A stretch of DNA of 64,000 nt from Coprinopsis marcescibilis. Lineage: Eukaryota > Basidiomycota > Agaricomycetes > Agaricales > Psathyrellaceae. Positions 1-11,605 of this stretch are shown piece by piece (positions within the stretch are counted from its first letter, which is position 1; every line of letters begins with the position of its first letter). The DNA lies in contig ML210180.1 in NCBI GenBank assembly GCA_004369085.1, forward strand, positions 1-64,000, in the 5' to 3' direction. The notes beneath the pieces were generated by a model, which was not told the origin of the DNA, searched no databases, and was given only the letters and a program-made list of their open reading frames with translations. The position numbers and the translations under genes are program-made.

Positions 1-73
1 AACCCATACCCCGTGAAATCCCATAACCTTGGGCTTCCCCCAACCGTTATGGGATAAGACGGTGTCGACTGTA
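1..73 (-). repeat. Terminal repeat of a probable Tc1/mariner (pogo-like) DNA transposon, left copy
   Basis: These 73 bases are the exact reverse complement of 45243-45315. Read on the minus strand the repeat begins TACAGTCGACACCGTC, that is a TA followed by CAGT, as at termini of pogo-type Tc1/mariner elements that duplicate TA on insertion. Inside it an imperfect hairpin pairs CCCATAAC (20-27) with GTTATGGG (46-53). The element would extend to the left, outside the window. The repeat identity is seen directly; the transposon class is inferred from the end motif only. Confidence 0.75.
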
Positions 74-263
74 TTGGGATAATAGCGCAGTAATCCGTAA
101 CAATACAAGGACGGCCAATTAATACGTCAAAGGTGGAATCAGCCAGCGTAATTCCGAATCAGAGTCTGGATAGCAAATATACACATTAAGGATCTAACGA
201 GAAGAGCATCGCAAAAATGACACCGAAAAGCGAAGAAGAAAATCAATAATGATAGATAGGTGA

Positions 264-3200
264 TTAGACCGTAATTTGTTGGGGGTTGGCATGAGTAGGG
301 AACTCTGCAGAGCTCTTCCAAGTAGTGATTGGGGTGGCATCGTCGAGCTTCTCCTGCGAATCTGTCTTTACGTCGTTGGCCTGCGGCTTCAAACCACGCG
401 GATGGCGACGAGCAGGTCTGGAAGGAGTTGATACAGAGGAGGAAGATCCAGATCCGCTTAGCAGCATGTCCACGACGCTGCATTCCAGAGCTGCATCATT
501 CACCGCGGTCTGGGGATTTTTGTTCAGCGAGGGCGTGGGTGATGGATACGGAACCTCTTTCTCTGCTCCTGTGGTCGTGGGCTTGATTCCGGCACGGGTA
601 AGGAACATATCAACGATGAGGCGACATTCATCAGCGGATGTGGCATTCGAGATCAAGCGCTGCATATCTCGTGCGTCTGTTTCGGACACCCCAGGTTCTG
701 AGGGTTTGGTTGGGGCCGCAACGGGGGCTGCGGCTGCGGGGGTCGCATTTGAAGTCGTAGGTGTCGTAGACGTGGTTATCTTGGTCGTGGGTGGCGCAGA
801 TGAGGGGTGCGCGACTGAGGGAACAGGCTTTCGCATCGGCTTCGGTGGTAGTACATGTTGGGTATCAAGGGCCGATGCATCTCTGGCGTGTTCAAATTTC
901 GCAGTATCGTTTCCGTTGGTTTGTGGCACGGGTCTCGAAGAGGGTATATCATGCGTTGCCGCAGCGGGAGTGACGTATTTCGATGGGGAAGTTGGGATAG
1001 AGGTGGTGGTTCGAATGGAGCTGGTATCTTGGGATGCCGTGACTTTGCGTGATGCAGATTCAGCTAAAGATACCTGTGATGGTGAAGATGGGGGTGATAT
1101 GGGCTGGGGGGCCCGAGGTGGTCGAGGTGGGATGGGCCTGTTGGCCAGTGATGCGAGTGGATTCGGTGGGGCCGCAGTGTGCTGGGGTTGAGGGTATCCT
1201 CCATTTGTGCCCGTCCTATTGTGGCCAAGTGGTTTCGCAAAGCTTTCTGGATTCTTACCCTTTAGTTCCCCTATGCTGAGCTTGGAAATCATGCGCTGCA
1301 GCCTATTTGTCTTGGGCTTTTCTGAAGGAACGGCAGTGTGTCCATAGGTCGGTGGTCCTTCTGCAAGAAAATTGACCATCTGCCTTCCTTCCCGAGAGAT
1401 GGGATTGGCGGGAGGACCGCTATCTGGTGGCCCCTGGGCGAGAAAGTCCATTAGATCCCTCGTCGATGATGAGACTTTAGTGGTGCGTTTCGGCGACACT
1501 GGTGCCCTAGCTTGCCGATTTGGAACTGGGATTGCGTCCTCCTCTTCAGAGCCGGCCATGATGTCGTCGAGATCAATTGATTCACGATTCCGCTGCTTGA
1601 CACGTGTACGTGGGGGCATGCCACTCTGTCCACCATTCACCGCCTTCGGGAAGGCATCCTTCTTGTAAGCCATGTCGAGATTCGAGGCAGAGGTGCTCGC
1701 AGAAAGGCCGGGCGATTTCGTCGGGAATGACGATGGGCCCGTGGCGGTGGGTGATCGAGTTGACTTTCGCGTGGTTACAGCCGCACTCGATGTCGAAACA
1801 GAACGTGCGCGGTGGCCGCTGGCGGCAGAAAAGGGGACGCTTGGCGGGGTGGCGACGCTAGCTTGGCGGGTGCGAGAAATTTTGGACAGTTGTGTAGGGG
1901 ACGAGCCGTTTTCGTCTTCGTCCTCGGTTATAGAGTCGACGTGGCGGAGGGGTTGTGAGCGTTGGTTAACAGGAGTGCGGGGGTGGTTATCTGCGTCTGA
2001 TTTGAACGAAAGAGGCGCTGGGCGCCGATTCCCGCGTTGTTCTTTTTCTTGTTTGTAAACCTAAGATCAAGGAACACGAAATTTAATCCCTGACTAAGCG
2101 GATAAACTAAATGATGCACACCTCCATTGTCTTCAAACGGTCAGGAGTAAGTGACATTTTCATAGTTGAAGAGGACCGCATCAAATTGTCGAACTCTTGT
2201 AGCATGGCAGCATCCTGTGTGAAACTTCAAATTAGAAGGTGCGCCTAAAGGTTATTGGTTTTGCTTACCTCCACAGGTTCCTGATCTTGAAAGGCAACAG
2301 TTTTAGACCCTTCGCTGACTGAGGATGCCGACTTCCTATGCGCCGAGTAAGGCTCCTCCCGTTCCAACGAAGTTTTGCCATTCGAAAATAATCTGAGGGC
2401 ACGGGCCTTCTCGAAAGATGACCTTGGGGCGCCAGTAGTCGCAGGCGGGGCCATTGATGCATCAGAAGATTGCCGCGATATAGACCCGCTCAAATTATGG
2501 GTTCCAAAGGATTCTTGGCTGGGGAATTCGGATGAAGTCTTGTCAGTCCGTGTGAATGACTTGCTTCGCCGCGATTTAGGAGCCTTCGAGAGCTGCTCGA
2601 TCTGACTGTACACTATCAAAGAAGTCCGGAGTTTCAGCATCACCATGCGGTGGTGGGTGGGGTTAAAGGACTCACCTTTAGTGCTTCTGAAGTAGTCGTA
2701 GACTGATGCATCTTCGCAGAGGGCGGTGAAGAGATCGTTCACGGTTGCGCTGGCCCTGCTACTGTCCCGCGTAGCTACGCGGCTGACATTAGAAAGGACG
2801 TGCCTAGAAGTTCATGAATATATGCATTCAAGCCCAAAGGAAATGCGGACGTACTCGCAAATAGCCCTATTAGATTACGAAACGTCACCGCGTCAGATGC
2901 TGACAATAGGAATTCATAGAATGAGGACGTACTCGAGAATTGCGGTCAAATAGAGCGCTGCAGGCGCAACCAAAACAGCTTTAAGTGGGGGGCCTCCAGG
3001 TCGACCAAACTTCTCGTTGATTTGTGCCTCAGCCAATGGGTCCTCGTCGGCTTCGTTCAAGGTCGAATACGCTTCGCATTTGTTGCGCAGTAACTGTTAC
3101 GAAAGCGCGTTGAGTAGGTAGAAACCGAGGAAACCCATGAACTACCCACCTGGAAAGCGAGGGGCAAGTGAAACGTGTCTGAATCGTCGTCAGCGGAAGG

Positions 3201-3549
3201 GATAATGCCAGCAGGAGCCGTCCGTTCCCAGTAAGCCCGTAATTCCACCTCGGCCTCGAGCAAGGCTTCTTTCCCTAAGCTTGTTGGCAAAAGGCCTAAC
3301 AAACTGGCCCTAAGCCTGTCGGTCGCCAAAGAACCCGAGGATCTCAGAACATTGTAGAGAAACTCGTCGAGAAGCACGTTGATGCAGCGAAGAGCGTCGG
3401 GCTTGAGCTTGAATGAGCGGATTTCTGACAGGATAACGTCCGCCGAATGGGATGAGATGTAAGAAGGCTCTGTTAATAGATCAGAGGTCAGTTCAATAGT
3501 GAATCAGCTGGCAAATATGCTCACCGCTGGATGCAGAGAAGCCAGGCAT
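264..3549 (-). CDS. H2A-like histone-fold protein, otherwise uncharacterised (959 aa)
   Basis: Eight exons give 2880 nt in one frame: 3549-3525, 3469-3150, 3093-2933, 2866-2855 (12 nt), 2803-2676, 2612-2269, 2214-2122, 2060-264. The start is ATG at 3549 (MPGFSASSEPS). Residues about 15-90 are helical, with PDALRCINVLLDEFLY. After the third intron comes LVAPAALYLTAILEAI, then VATRDSSRASATVNDLFTAL. This strongly recalls the helix of H2A with YLAAVLEYL followed by AARDNKKTRI. The remaining ~700 residues are Ser/Pro/Thr-rich, basic and probably disordered. From the family resemblance I infer a non-canonical H2A-type fold, as described for the N-terminus of ABTB2/BTBD11-type proteins, but no BTB or ankyrin part is visible here. 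Function unknown; a chromatin or scaffold role is only a guess. The gene structure is well supported, the name is not. Confidence 0.72.
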
Positions 3550-4109
3550 CCTCGTCGTCGACGACCACCAACAAAGGAGGAATTGACCAAGAAAGACCTG
3601 TTAGACCAATGTGGACCAAATTCCCAGGCTGGATATTCGATCAAAACAATTCCTGCACAGAGTATCAATCTACTTACTGTCACCGCACAGAACTCCACGA
3701 TTTCGTAACTTTTCAATGTCGTTTCGACGCGAGAAATTCGATGGTCTCTACCGCCGTAATAAGAGCGCCCGCGCCAGTATCGAAACCTTTTAATGCCAGG
3801 GGCTATTGTGTATGTCGTATTCACTGGATCTTTACAGGGGCCACGTGGAAACAGTTCCATCTCATTTGTTGACTTCCCCCCTAATAACCTGACGTGACGG
3901 TAACCACTGAGAGATATTCCGCTGGGAACCCCAATTCAATAACAGTTCTTATGTGAAACCAGTCGCTCCATCTCGAACGAGGCCAATGTAGATGTGCAGC
4001 TTGGTAACAAGTGCCAGAATAAGATTATATGGATGCAATACCTATCAGCAAAAAATCAGGGTCCCAAAATGTACTAGGAGATGAAATATGTGCAGGATTC
4101 CCCCCTCCT
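3550..4109. other. Intergenic, between two minus-strand genes
   Basis: About 560 bp between the start of the H2A-like gene and the stop of the zinc-finger gene. It must hold the promoter of the former and the 3' UTR of the latter. I see no convincing coding frame, RNA gene or repeat. Confidence 0.5.
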
Positions 4110-7100
4110 CTAATTGCCGGTCAACATGAGCTCGACCGCACCTTCTTCAAAACTTACGCCCCTTCTGATGCTCCTTGGGAATTCTGGCGACGGTGAATGC
4201 GACTGTGGCCGTTCATCGGCCAGAGGTGAGAGTTCTCGTGGCGGTTGAACGCTATCCGGGTCTTCCAAGATCACCAGACCATTTTCCACCAACTCCGTCA
4301 CTTCTTCCGAATTAAGCGGCTCAAATCGTCCATTTTTGACAGGAACAGATTGGTACTGCGAAACTCTGAACGGATGATCGGTAATAAAGTCATACCGATA
4401 CACCCCCTGGCCTTCATCGTTCTGATTCTCAAGCTTGAACTTTCTTGTACGGTCGAAACGAGGCTTCCAAAGCGCTGAAATTTTCTGTTTCACCTGGTGA
4501 AATGATGGCTGGTTAATGAAAATGATCAAGCTAAAACAGAGTAGATTGCTACTTACCAAGGGTGTCAAAGCCTGACGGCGTTCATCAGAAATAGGTGCTG
4601 GGCGAACATTCAGAGGGAGTACTCGGTAAGCTGGAAGAATGTCCGGAGCAGGAGGCGGGTCCACGAGATTTGACGGTCGAATCGGCATCCAGGCTGGTTT
4701 GAAGGGGTCTCCATCATGTGCTTCAGACTCTTTTCTAGCATGCACCTCAATGTGTCGACGCAAAGCTCCGAGTGTCCTAAATCCACTCTTACAACCTAAT
4801 GACAGTCAGTTTTGAGTGACATAGAGGAGGTATATAGTATACATACCCTTATATGGACACAGCAAATAATCAAGTGCATGTTTTAACCAATGTCGGTCTC
4901 CATAACGGCTCGGCGTTCCGCACATGGTCCAAGGACACGAATACAGCTTGCCCTGAACAAAACCCATTTTGAGTTTTCAATCCTCTCACAGTTTCCGATT
5001 GCATTCACCTTTGTAAAGCTCTTTCTGTGCTGCTGTCTGAGGTGTTCAAGAAGACCGTAGACAGAGCTCATGACGACCTGACATCCCCCCCACTTGCACG
5101 GCAAACGTTGCATTCTTGTGCACGCAACTTCCATCAAATCTCTTTCAAGGCCCTCTGGAGAACACCCAGTCAATCCACAGACAATTACTGCATCTGAAAG
5201 TGATATTTACCCTGGATTTTGCTTCCCTGTGCATCGTAAGAAAAATCATATTTCACTATTGGCCTAAATTAATTCGTCGTAAGCACAAAAAAGGTATCAC
5301 GCACTATCTTCATCGGGAGATTGCGGTGTTATTGGGAATTCAGGTGGGGGATGACCTCTAACAACCCCTTTCCCTTTATCTTTTGAACTGATCCTTCCCG
5401 CATTTTGCAATTGACGGTATCGGATGGTATGAGGCGGAGGTAACGGCACCAGAACATAAGCCAACTGCGTCCTCTTCTTCGACAAAGATCCAAAGGGCTC
5501 GAAATGTGTAGGGGATGGGGCACGAGAGGAAGTTGGAGACATTGATGGCAGAAACAGCGGCTCCCTTTCCTCTGATGGAGATGGTTGTAGAATTTGGGAC
5601 GTTCGCGAAGGACTATTGCTCGGGTTGCCTAGTGAACATGACGAAGTCGAAGGCGCCGCAGACTTGGGTGGTGGTGGTGGGGAGGGACGATCGGAATGAA
5701 GGGGAGTCGGAGAAGCAGTTCTCGACAAAAAGCCTGGTACCATTGTTTGTCGTGGCACTGGTTGGATTGGGCGAATGACATTGCCCTGCGCATCCGATTG
5801 GACCGACTCGCCACGATGTGATGGCGATATTGTTGCAGGTTTGGATGGTTCATGGGCAGAAGAAACGGGTTCAGATAAGGATGTTGGAGAGGCAGCTCTA
5901 AGGGCAGGGACATCCGGCCCTCCTTCCCGACTAGCGAATTGGATCGTATGGCTACCATTGCTTTGCGGAATAATCGGCGGGGTTCCGTTCAGACGAGGTG
6001 GTGAGCGTGCTGGCCGAGACGGCCCAGCAGCAGAATTGGCGTCTACCGAATCGACAGGTTTCGTTGTTGAGGGAATTTCAGATCCCTCGTGTTGTGCCGA
6101 ATGTGTGGTGGGTCCAATGATGGGTACAGAAGAGCCCGGCAGATTATTTGGGTAGGCCGTGGACAGTCGCTTTGGTGGTGGAGCGACATCGGTGCTGGAT
6201 ATAGGACGAGGTCTTTTCCCAAAGGCGCGCAGAAGGTCTTTCGCTAGAGTCTTCTTGTTGGCATCAGAAGGAGACCGACCCTTCAAGCTGATGGAAGTCG
6301 TGGCAGGTGGTGTGGCTTGGGGTGCAAACGTTGCAACTGTTGTTGCACTGGTGTCAGGTTGCACGAATATTCGGGAAGGCCCAGCAGCAGGCGCTTCGGG
6401 CAGGGCACGCAATTCTATTTCGAGTACAAAGTCCTGGTAGCGCATCCCTTGATCGTCATTGAAATAGACCATAACCTCCCCGTTCTGAAGCGCTACTTTC
6501 CAGCCGTTTCCAAAACCGAAGGCCTCCTTAAAATCGAAGAAAGCATTTGGCACTTGTAGAAGGGCCCTCCACTCGTTAATGCGCCGCCACATGTCTTTGA
6601 TAGTGGCTTGGCTTAGCCTAGGTAGCAGGTTGCGTGGATCCTGAGCTTGTGTGTCCACGTTGAGGGCACTATGGTAAGGGCTATGATTGGATGTGCTTGG
6701 GTACCCATATGGTTTCCGTTGAAATTGGCTGTGTGCTTGATTCGAGACTTGTCCTGGCTGGGGAACCCGGTTGCCAGCTGTGTGGTTTGGTTGTGCCTCC
6801 TCTAACCGTATTATCTGGGGATGAGTTTGATTGGGTACCTGCTGAAAGCCTTCTCGCCGAACAAGTTGTGAAGTGGTTGCACTTCGCCCCACCTGTGCAG
6901 TGTTAGCGATCGGTGCCTGCTTCAATGTCGGTACTTGAGCACGCCAATTGTTCGTGTACTGGTTGTTCTTTTGAATGTCATGTATAGGTAGCCCTGAGAC
7001 CATAAAACATCAGATGGAAAATAAAATTTATAGATAAAATATCCAGTCGTACCGTTTCTCTTGGCCGTGGATGGACCCTGCTCAGGATTTGTAGGGGGAA

Positions 7101-8041
7101 CTGGGTCACCATATAATCAGTCAGGTTGTGGTTATTCCAAATGCCAAGCAGGTTCATACCGTTTGTTCTGGCACTGGACGCGACCTGGCTAAGACTTGAG
7201 GTCTGGCGATTGAAGTTACTCTGATATATTGGATCCTGTGTTCGGGAGGTTCTGCTTATGCCTATGTTGTTGTCGTTGTAGTCCGGTTGTACTTGGCCAA
7301 TGTTAGCATGAGGTGGATGTTGAAGAGCCCTGGTTCAGTGGTGAAATTGTGCTTGCATAACATATTCATTCTAGACTTACCGTAGTTGGCCAGTCGAGCG
7401 AGGTCCATTCTGCGTAGTCTGCCACACATGTTGTCCCTACATTCATTGAGTTAATTGAATACGCGAGCAGGACCGTCGTCACGAACCACCGGCTGTGTGA
7501 TTGCAGTGACGGTAGCGGAAGAACTTCTTGCAGCTGCACCATTGTTCACCTGGTTCGTAGGTGGGTTTGTGAGATGGAGCCTTGCGCCCGACGCATTCGC
7601 TTGAGCGGCAAGTGCATTCAGAATTTCTCTAACCTCCAGGATCAGGGACATCAAAGGCTTCCAATGTCAAACGAGACTCACTCTGCACGTCGTCCTTCTT
7701 CTCTCTTCCTCAAAAGTTCTTGCAAAGTAAAATTTATTATCTGGTTCGGCGGAGGACCTGACATGGGTCCAAGTATCTTCGTCTGCTAGTTCGGGATTGT
7801 AGGACGAGGACTTTCCCGCTGGCTCCGGTGTTGACAGAAACAACGCCTGCCCAGCAGCTGGGTACAGATATTGCTGAGGGTAAGGGTATGCCGTCCAGAA
7901 TGTCAGAGGAGGTATCCTGCTCGCTGGTCCTGTTGAAGACACTAGTAGTCGGAAACGCTTGACGGTGATCAACAAATAAACGTGACCAAGTCGCGCCGTG
8001 AGAAACGTACCGTCCCAATGTCTCTTCCTTTGCGTCATCAT
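4110..8041 (-). CDS. C2H2 zinc-finger protein with long Pro/Ser-rich N-terminal half
   Basis: A multi-exon gene ending at 4110 with ...ELMLTGN. Three closely spaced C2H2 fingers are spread over three exons near 5110-4720: C-KWGG-C with H-LRQQ-H, C-PWTM-C with H-WLK-H, and C-PYKG-C with H-IEV-H. The large central exon (about 7003-5297) is rich in Pro, Ser, Gln and Asn and holds one ordered-looking stretch (TIKDMWRRINEWRALL to VYFNDDQGMRYQDF). The upstream exons (about 7440-7930) read QHVWQTTQNGPRSTGQ and TFWTAYPYPQQYLYPA. The best first exon is 8041-8011 (ATGATGACGCAAAGG, donor GTACGT). Its 81-nt intron is a multiple of three without a stop, so retention would also keep frame. A DNA-binding transcription regulator is the likely role. 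Fingers are certain; 5' exons and start are tentative. Confidence 0.72.
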
Positions 8042-9457
8042 CTCGGGGCAATAGCTCGCAGAATACAGACCCGCTCATTGGCGTCGATATCCTCTAATTC
8101 ATCCCCGACAAATCCATACTCTGTTGGGCCTTATCAAATATTTGACCGCGATGTCAAAAGAATGCAAAAGGACCGTGCCGCCGCGCTGGATGACGGCGAG
8201 CGGAGCAGGACCGTTGACTACGTTCGTGACGAGGTAGCCGATAGGTTGATGGAAAGGTTCATGGTAGATGATAGCTTAGGCTCTGTCTTGACGGGCTACT
8301 CACCTGGTTTATGACAGGATATTAAACGTAATTTTGGCTCGGTTCTAGACCTTGGATCAGGACCAGGACACTTCTCTAAATTATTGTTGAAGAGCAAAGC
8401 CCAGAAGACTCTGATGCTGGATTCCAGCAGTACGTCCATATCCTAAACCGCTGTTGGACCTCATACGACCTTGCGATTCGCAGAAAATACTCTCTACCGC
8501 GACCCCGACGACGAATTTGAAGGTGTGGTTCCCTTCCTTTCGATCTCCTTGTGCCCGTCTGAGCGTGGTTCTCCAACTCAGTACAGGTGGAGAGGATACA
8601 CGCCGACGAGGAAAGCTTGCTAGAGACTATACCCAAAAACTCGCAAGAAGCTGTTGTATCGTGCCTGAGCCTTCACTGGATAAACGACCTTCCCGGGATC
8701 CTTGTACAAATTAACCAAGCCCTCAAACCAGACGGTTTGTTTCTAGGGGCCATAATTGGTGGCGATACGTTATTCGAACTGAGGTTTATATCCAATTCTG
8801 AATATCGCTTATTGAAAGACCACTGACATGCTCCTCCAGGACCGCTCTCCAGTTAGCCGAGGTCGAGAGAGAAGGCGGCATATCTCCTCGCATCTCACCA
8901 ATGACAGGTAAACCCTATTTCCGTGGACTTGGAAGACCGCTTTCTGAAGTTGCGCTTCCAGACAGCCGCGATGTTTCGAATCTCCTCGGTCGAGCAGGAT
9001 TCACCCTTCTCACGGTAGACGTTGACGAGGTTCAAGTCGCATACCCTAGCATGTGGGAACTCGTTCAGGATCTGCAAGACATGGGAGAAAATAACGCAGT
9101 CATTGGAAGGCAAGGGTCCTTTGTTTGAAGCGCCACAAACATACGTATTGATTTCGGTTCAAGACGCCCTCGCATTCAGCCAGATACACTGGTGGCCGCT
9201 TCCGCGATATACAAAGGTGAGCTTGCAGCAATAGTTGTATCTCTCAGATTCTCATACTGCTCCCCAGAAATGCATGGAAAGGAAGACGGTACTATTCCAG
9301 CAACTTTCCAGATCATATATATGGTATTCACCTGCTTCCATTACAACCATACTGGTCTAACTGCCGCCGACAGATTGGCTGGAAAAAAGATGAATCTCAG
9401 CCGAAGCCTCTGGAACGAGGATCCGGCAAGGTCAATCTCAAAGAGGTTCTTTCGTAA
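8018..9457 (+). CDS. NDUFAF5: NDUFAF5-type methyltransferase, mitochondrial complex I assembly
   Basis: Nine exons give a 333-residue protein when joined 8018-8263, 8318-8429, 8484-8524, 8587-8783, 8840-8907, 8962-9122, 9180-9216, 9268-9323 and 9374-9457. An Arg/Ser-rich presequence ([20 protein letters not shown]) fits mitochondrial import. The family signature [14 protein letters not shown] precedes the SAM-binding motif [15 protein letters not shown]. Further family blocks are [45 protein letters not shown] and [16 protein letters not shown]. Known family role: modifies or hydroxylates an arginine of the NDUFS7 subunit during assembly of the complex I Q-module. The join after 8524 uses a weaker GTGGTT donor, chosen because the GTGTGG donor two bases earlier breaks frame. 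The opposite-strand zinc-finger gene probably starts inside this coding exon. Confidence 0.94.
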
Positions 9458-10379
9458 TTTGCGTTACCGCATGCTGCATGCACCCCAACGCAATGCGGAA
9501 CCTCGACCGGATCCAAGCTCAGCTTATGGATTTCGGAAACGGAAGCTATCCTCCGCCTTAGAATGGCCTACTTATCGGTGCCAGGCCCAAAACTACCTGG
9601 CTCATACGAGCCAACTTATAATAATAATATTGTATTCGATGACCAATTATGTGGATACCCCACCAAAGATCCGAAGAACATTCGCTAGTCGGGAAAAAAA
9701 TCAATCATCCAGCGCACCCTTAAGAGTTTCTTACCCACGCGAAGTCGTAAAGCATGTCAAAATGCGACATTCTCGACTTCCGGCGGAGGTGATCTAACAC
9801 CTGTGTGCCATTGCCGCCGGGTTTGAAAGGAACAAAATATAATATATCTAGGACATTACATATCAAAGTGCGTCTAGGCGAGCCACGCAATACCGAAACG
9901 CCCATTATTTCCGCCTGTCCTCGCACTTTGTACCAGAAAGACCTACCAGGTGATACCGCTTTCCGAGGTGGTTACTCCGGTGACAACGATTGAATGCGAA
10001 TTTCATATGCCCAGTTTGGCAAACTCTGAAGTTTAATGATCCAGATTTTATCCTAGAGGCTTGGGATGTGGCTTGCGGTGCAAGAAATCTGATTGGAACC
10101 GGGACATCCAAAGATAGGCACGAGAGAGTCGAGCCTAGGTTGGGACGGAAAGGAGGTATATCTTGCGCAATAACCCCATCTTCTTTCCTTCGTACGAGTA
10201 GAGCAGAATGGTCGGGCATATAATTGGATTGCTTAGACAGGCTCCTTGGGTGCGTACTTCAGTGAACCTCGACCAGACAACATAGGTTACATGCTGCTTC
10301 GCATCCTCGCTTCAGTTTCAGGTATTGTCAGTTGTGCCACTGTGGGTTGGGGAACGGGTGAAACTGACTTCTGTATTTT
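9458..10379. other. Intergenic, convergent 3' ends of NDUFAF5 and TRM10
   Basis: About 920 bp between two convergent genes. A 104-codon minus-strand frame (10219-9905) starts with ATG but has no recognisable domain and no clear splice partners. A short ATAATAATAATATT tract lies near 9618. No tRNA or repeat seen. Confidence 0.45.
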
Positions 10380-11605
10380 TCATAAAGTTTCCGTCGTAGT
10401 GACTGAGATTCCTGCCTCTTGCGACAGGTCCTCCGGCGCAGGGTATGCTTCCTGCCCTTCACCCATCGATTCCTCTCCCTCGGGTAGGTCCACAGGTTCA
10501 GTGAGTAGGTTCGAATCACCTTCCTTTTCCGCTCCTTGGAATTTTCGTTTGGGAATAACGGAGTAAAGAGATTCTTCCCAGTCCTTTGTTTCTACCCATT
10601 TCAGCAGAATCTCGAAGCACTGATTGACCGTCAACACTTTGCGTGTTGGGAGGTTGGACAGATAGCGGCCGATTGGAAGCTTCGCAGTCCGGATACCGTG
10701 TTCTTTGGCTTTATTAAGGCAGAGGTTCTGGGGAGAGGGGCAGAATTAATCCCACTGATCAAGCCGAGTGTGGTTCGATGCAGACCTTGTAGCGGTTATG
10801 ATCGCAAATACCGCCTATGATGTAGATTTCGTCAGGAAGCAACTCGGTGAGTTCGTCCTCTGTATCTGCGGTAAGGTACACGACCCGCTGCCGAATTTCA
10901 TCCAAGGAAGGTTGTGCCTCGTCAGCAGGGACCGCATCAGCGTTGACAGGATTAGACGAAGTGCCGCCAGATTGCGTCCCTGCAGAGGACGAACCCTCAG
11001 GACCAGACCATAGACGCTCAAAGCCATCGGCCCACCACTCGGAGTTGGCCCACCGCTTGTAACTCGCCTGGCCTAGGTTTTCCAGTCGTTCTAACGTCTG
11101 GCCGCTGAGGGAGGTGAATAGCAAAGAGAAGGGGAAGGAGGCCTGTCGGTTGGCACTGTACGTATAGGCCAGCTGAGAACTTAGCGATTTGATCTCCTGG
11201 ATATAGCAACGTTAACGCGAACCAGTTAGCTTACCCCATCCTGACAACCGAAATATCTTTCCGGCCACTTACCTTTGCGTTCATTAGATTGTCGAACCCC
11301 AGATCTACGACGACACGGCCTCCAAACTGGACTTTGCGGCGCTTCACATCTCTCTTTTTTTGCTCGTCCTCGTCGTCGTCCAGTTCACCAGCAGCCCGTT
11401 TCTCTGCGACAAGCCTTTTCTTTGCCTTCTTGGCTTCCTTTTCGCGTGCTCGACGTTCCAATTTCACAGCTTGCCAACGCTCCTCCTTTGCGATCCTCTT
11501 CAGTGCATTTTTGGAGAGTGGCTGTGGGGCATCCTGGACTGGGTCGGAAATGGTGGTTTCAGGCGTCCCTGTGACTGTGCTGGACTGTTGCTGATCAGGA
11601 CTCAT
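10380..11605 (-). CDS. TRM10: tRNA (guanine-N1-)-methyltransferase Trm10 (363 aa)
   Basis: Three exons (11605-11273, 11196-10786, 10727-10380) give 1092 nt in frame. The N-terminus is the lysine/arginine-rich segment usual for Trm10 (LSKNALKRIAKEERWQAVK, REKEAKKAKKR). The SPOUT-fold core follows: VVVDLGFDNLMNAKEIKSL, YLTADTEDELTEL, IYIIGGICDHNRYKNLCL, KLPIGRYLSNLPTRKVLTVN and CFEILLKWVETKDWEES. Family role: SAM-dependent N1-methylation of purine 9 in cytoplasmic tRNAs. The tail after ~300 is acidic and poorly ordered. A further in-frame ATG at 11641 would add the hydrophobic leader MYSTALLAVVVA. I prefer 11605 (MSPDQQQ) because the family starts soluble. The promoter is shared with the divergent thioesterase gene. 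Confidence 0.95.

Noticed and set aside
325..1191. Long plus-strand open frame opposite the H2A-like gene
   Set aside because: It mirrors the Ser/Pro/Thr-rich minus-strand coding text, has no domain and no splice logic.
9110..9179. GC-AG intron in NDUFAF5 (donor GCAAGG after ATTGGAAG)
   Set aside because: It breaks the frame with the next exon; a GT donor at 9123 keeps it.
9720..10219. Possible minus-strand gene between NDUFAF5 and TRM10
   Set aside because: Two frames cannot be joined sensibly and neither resembles a known protein.
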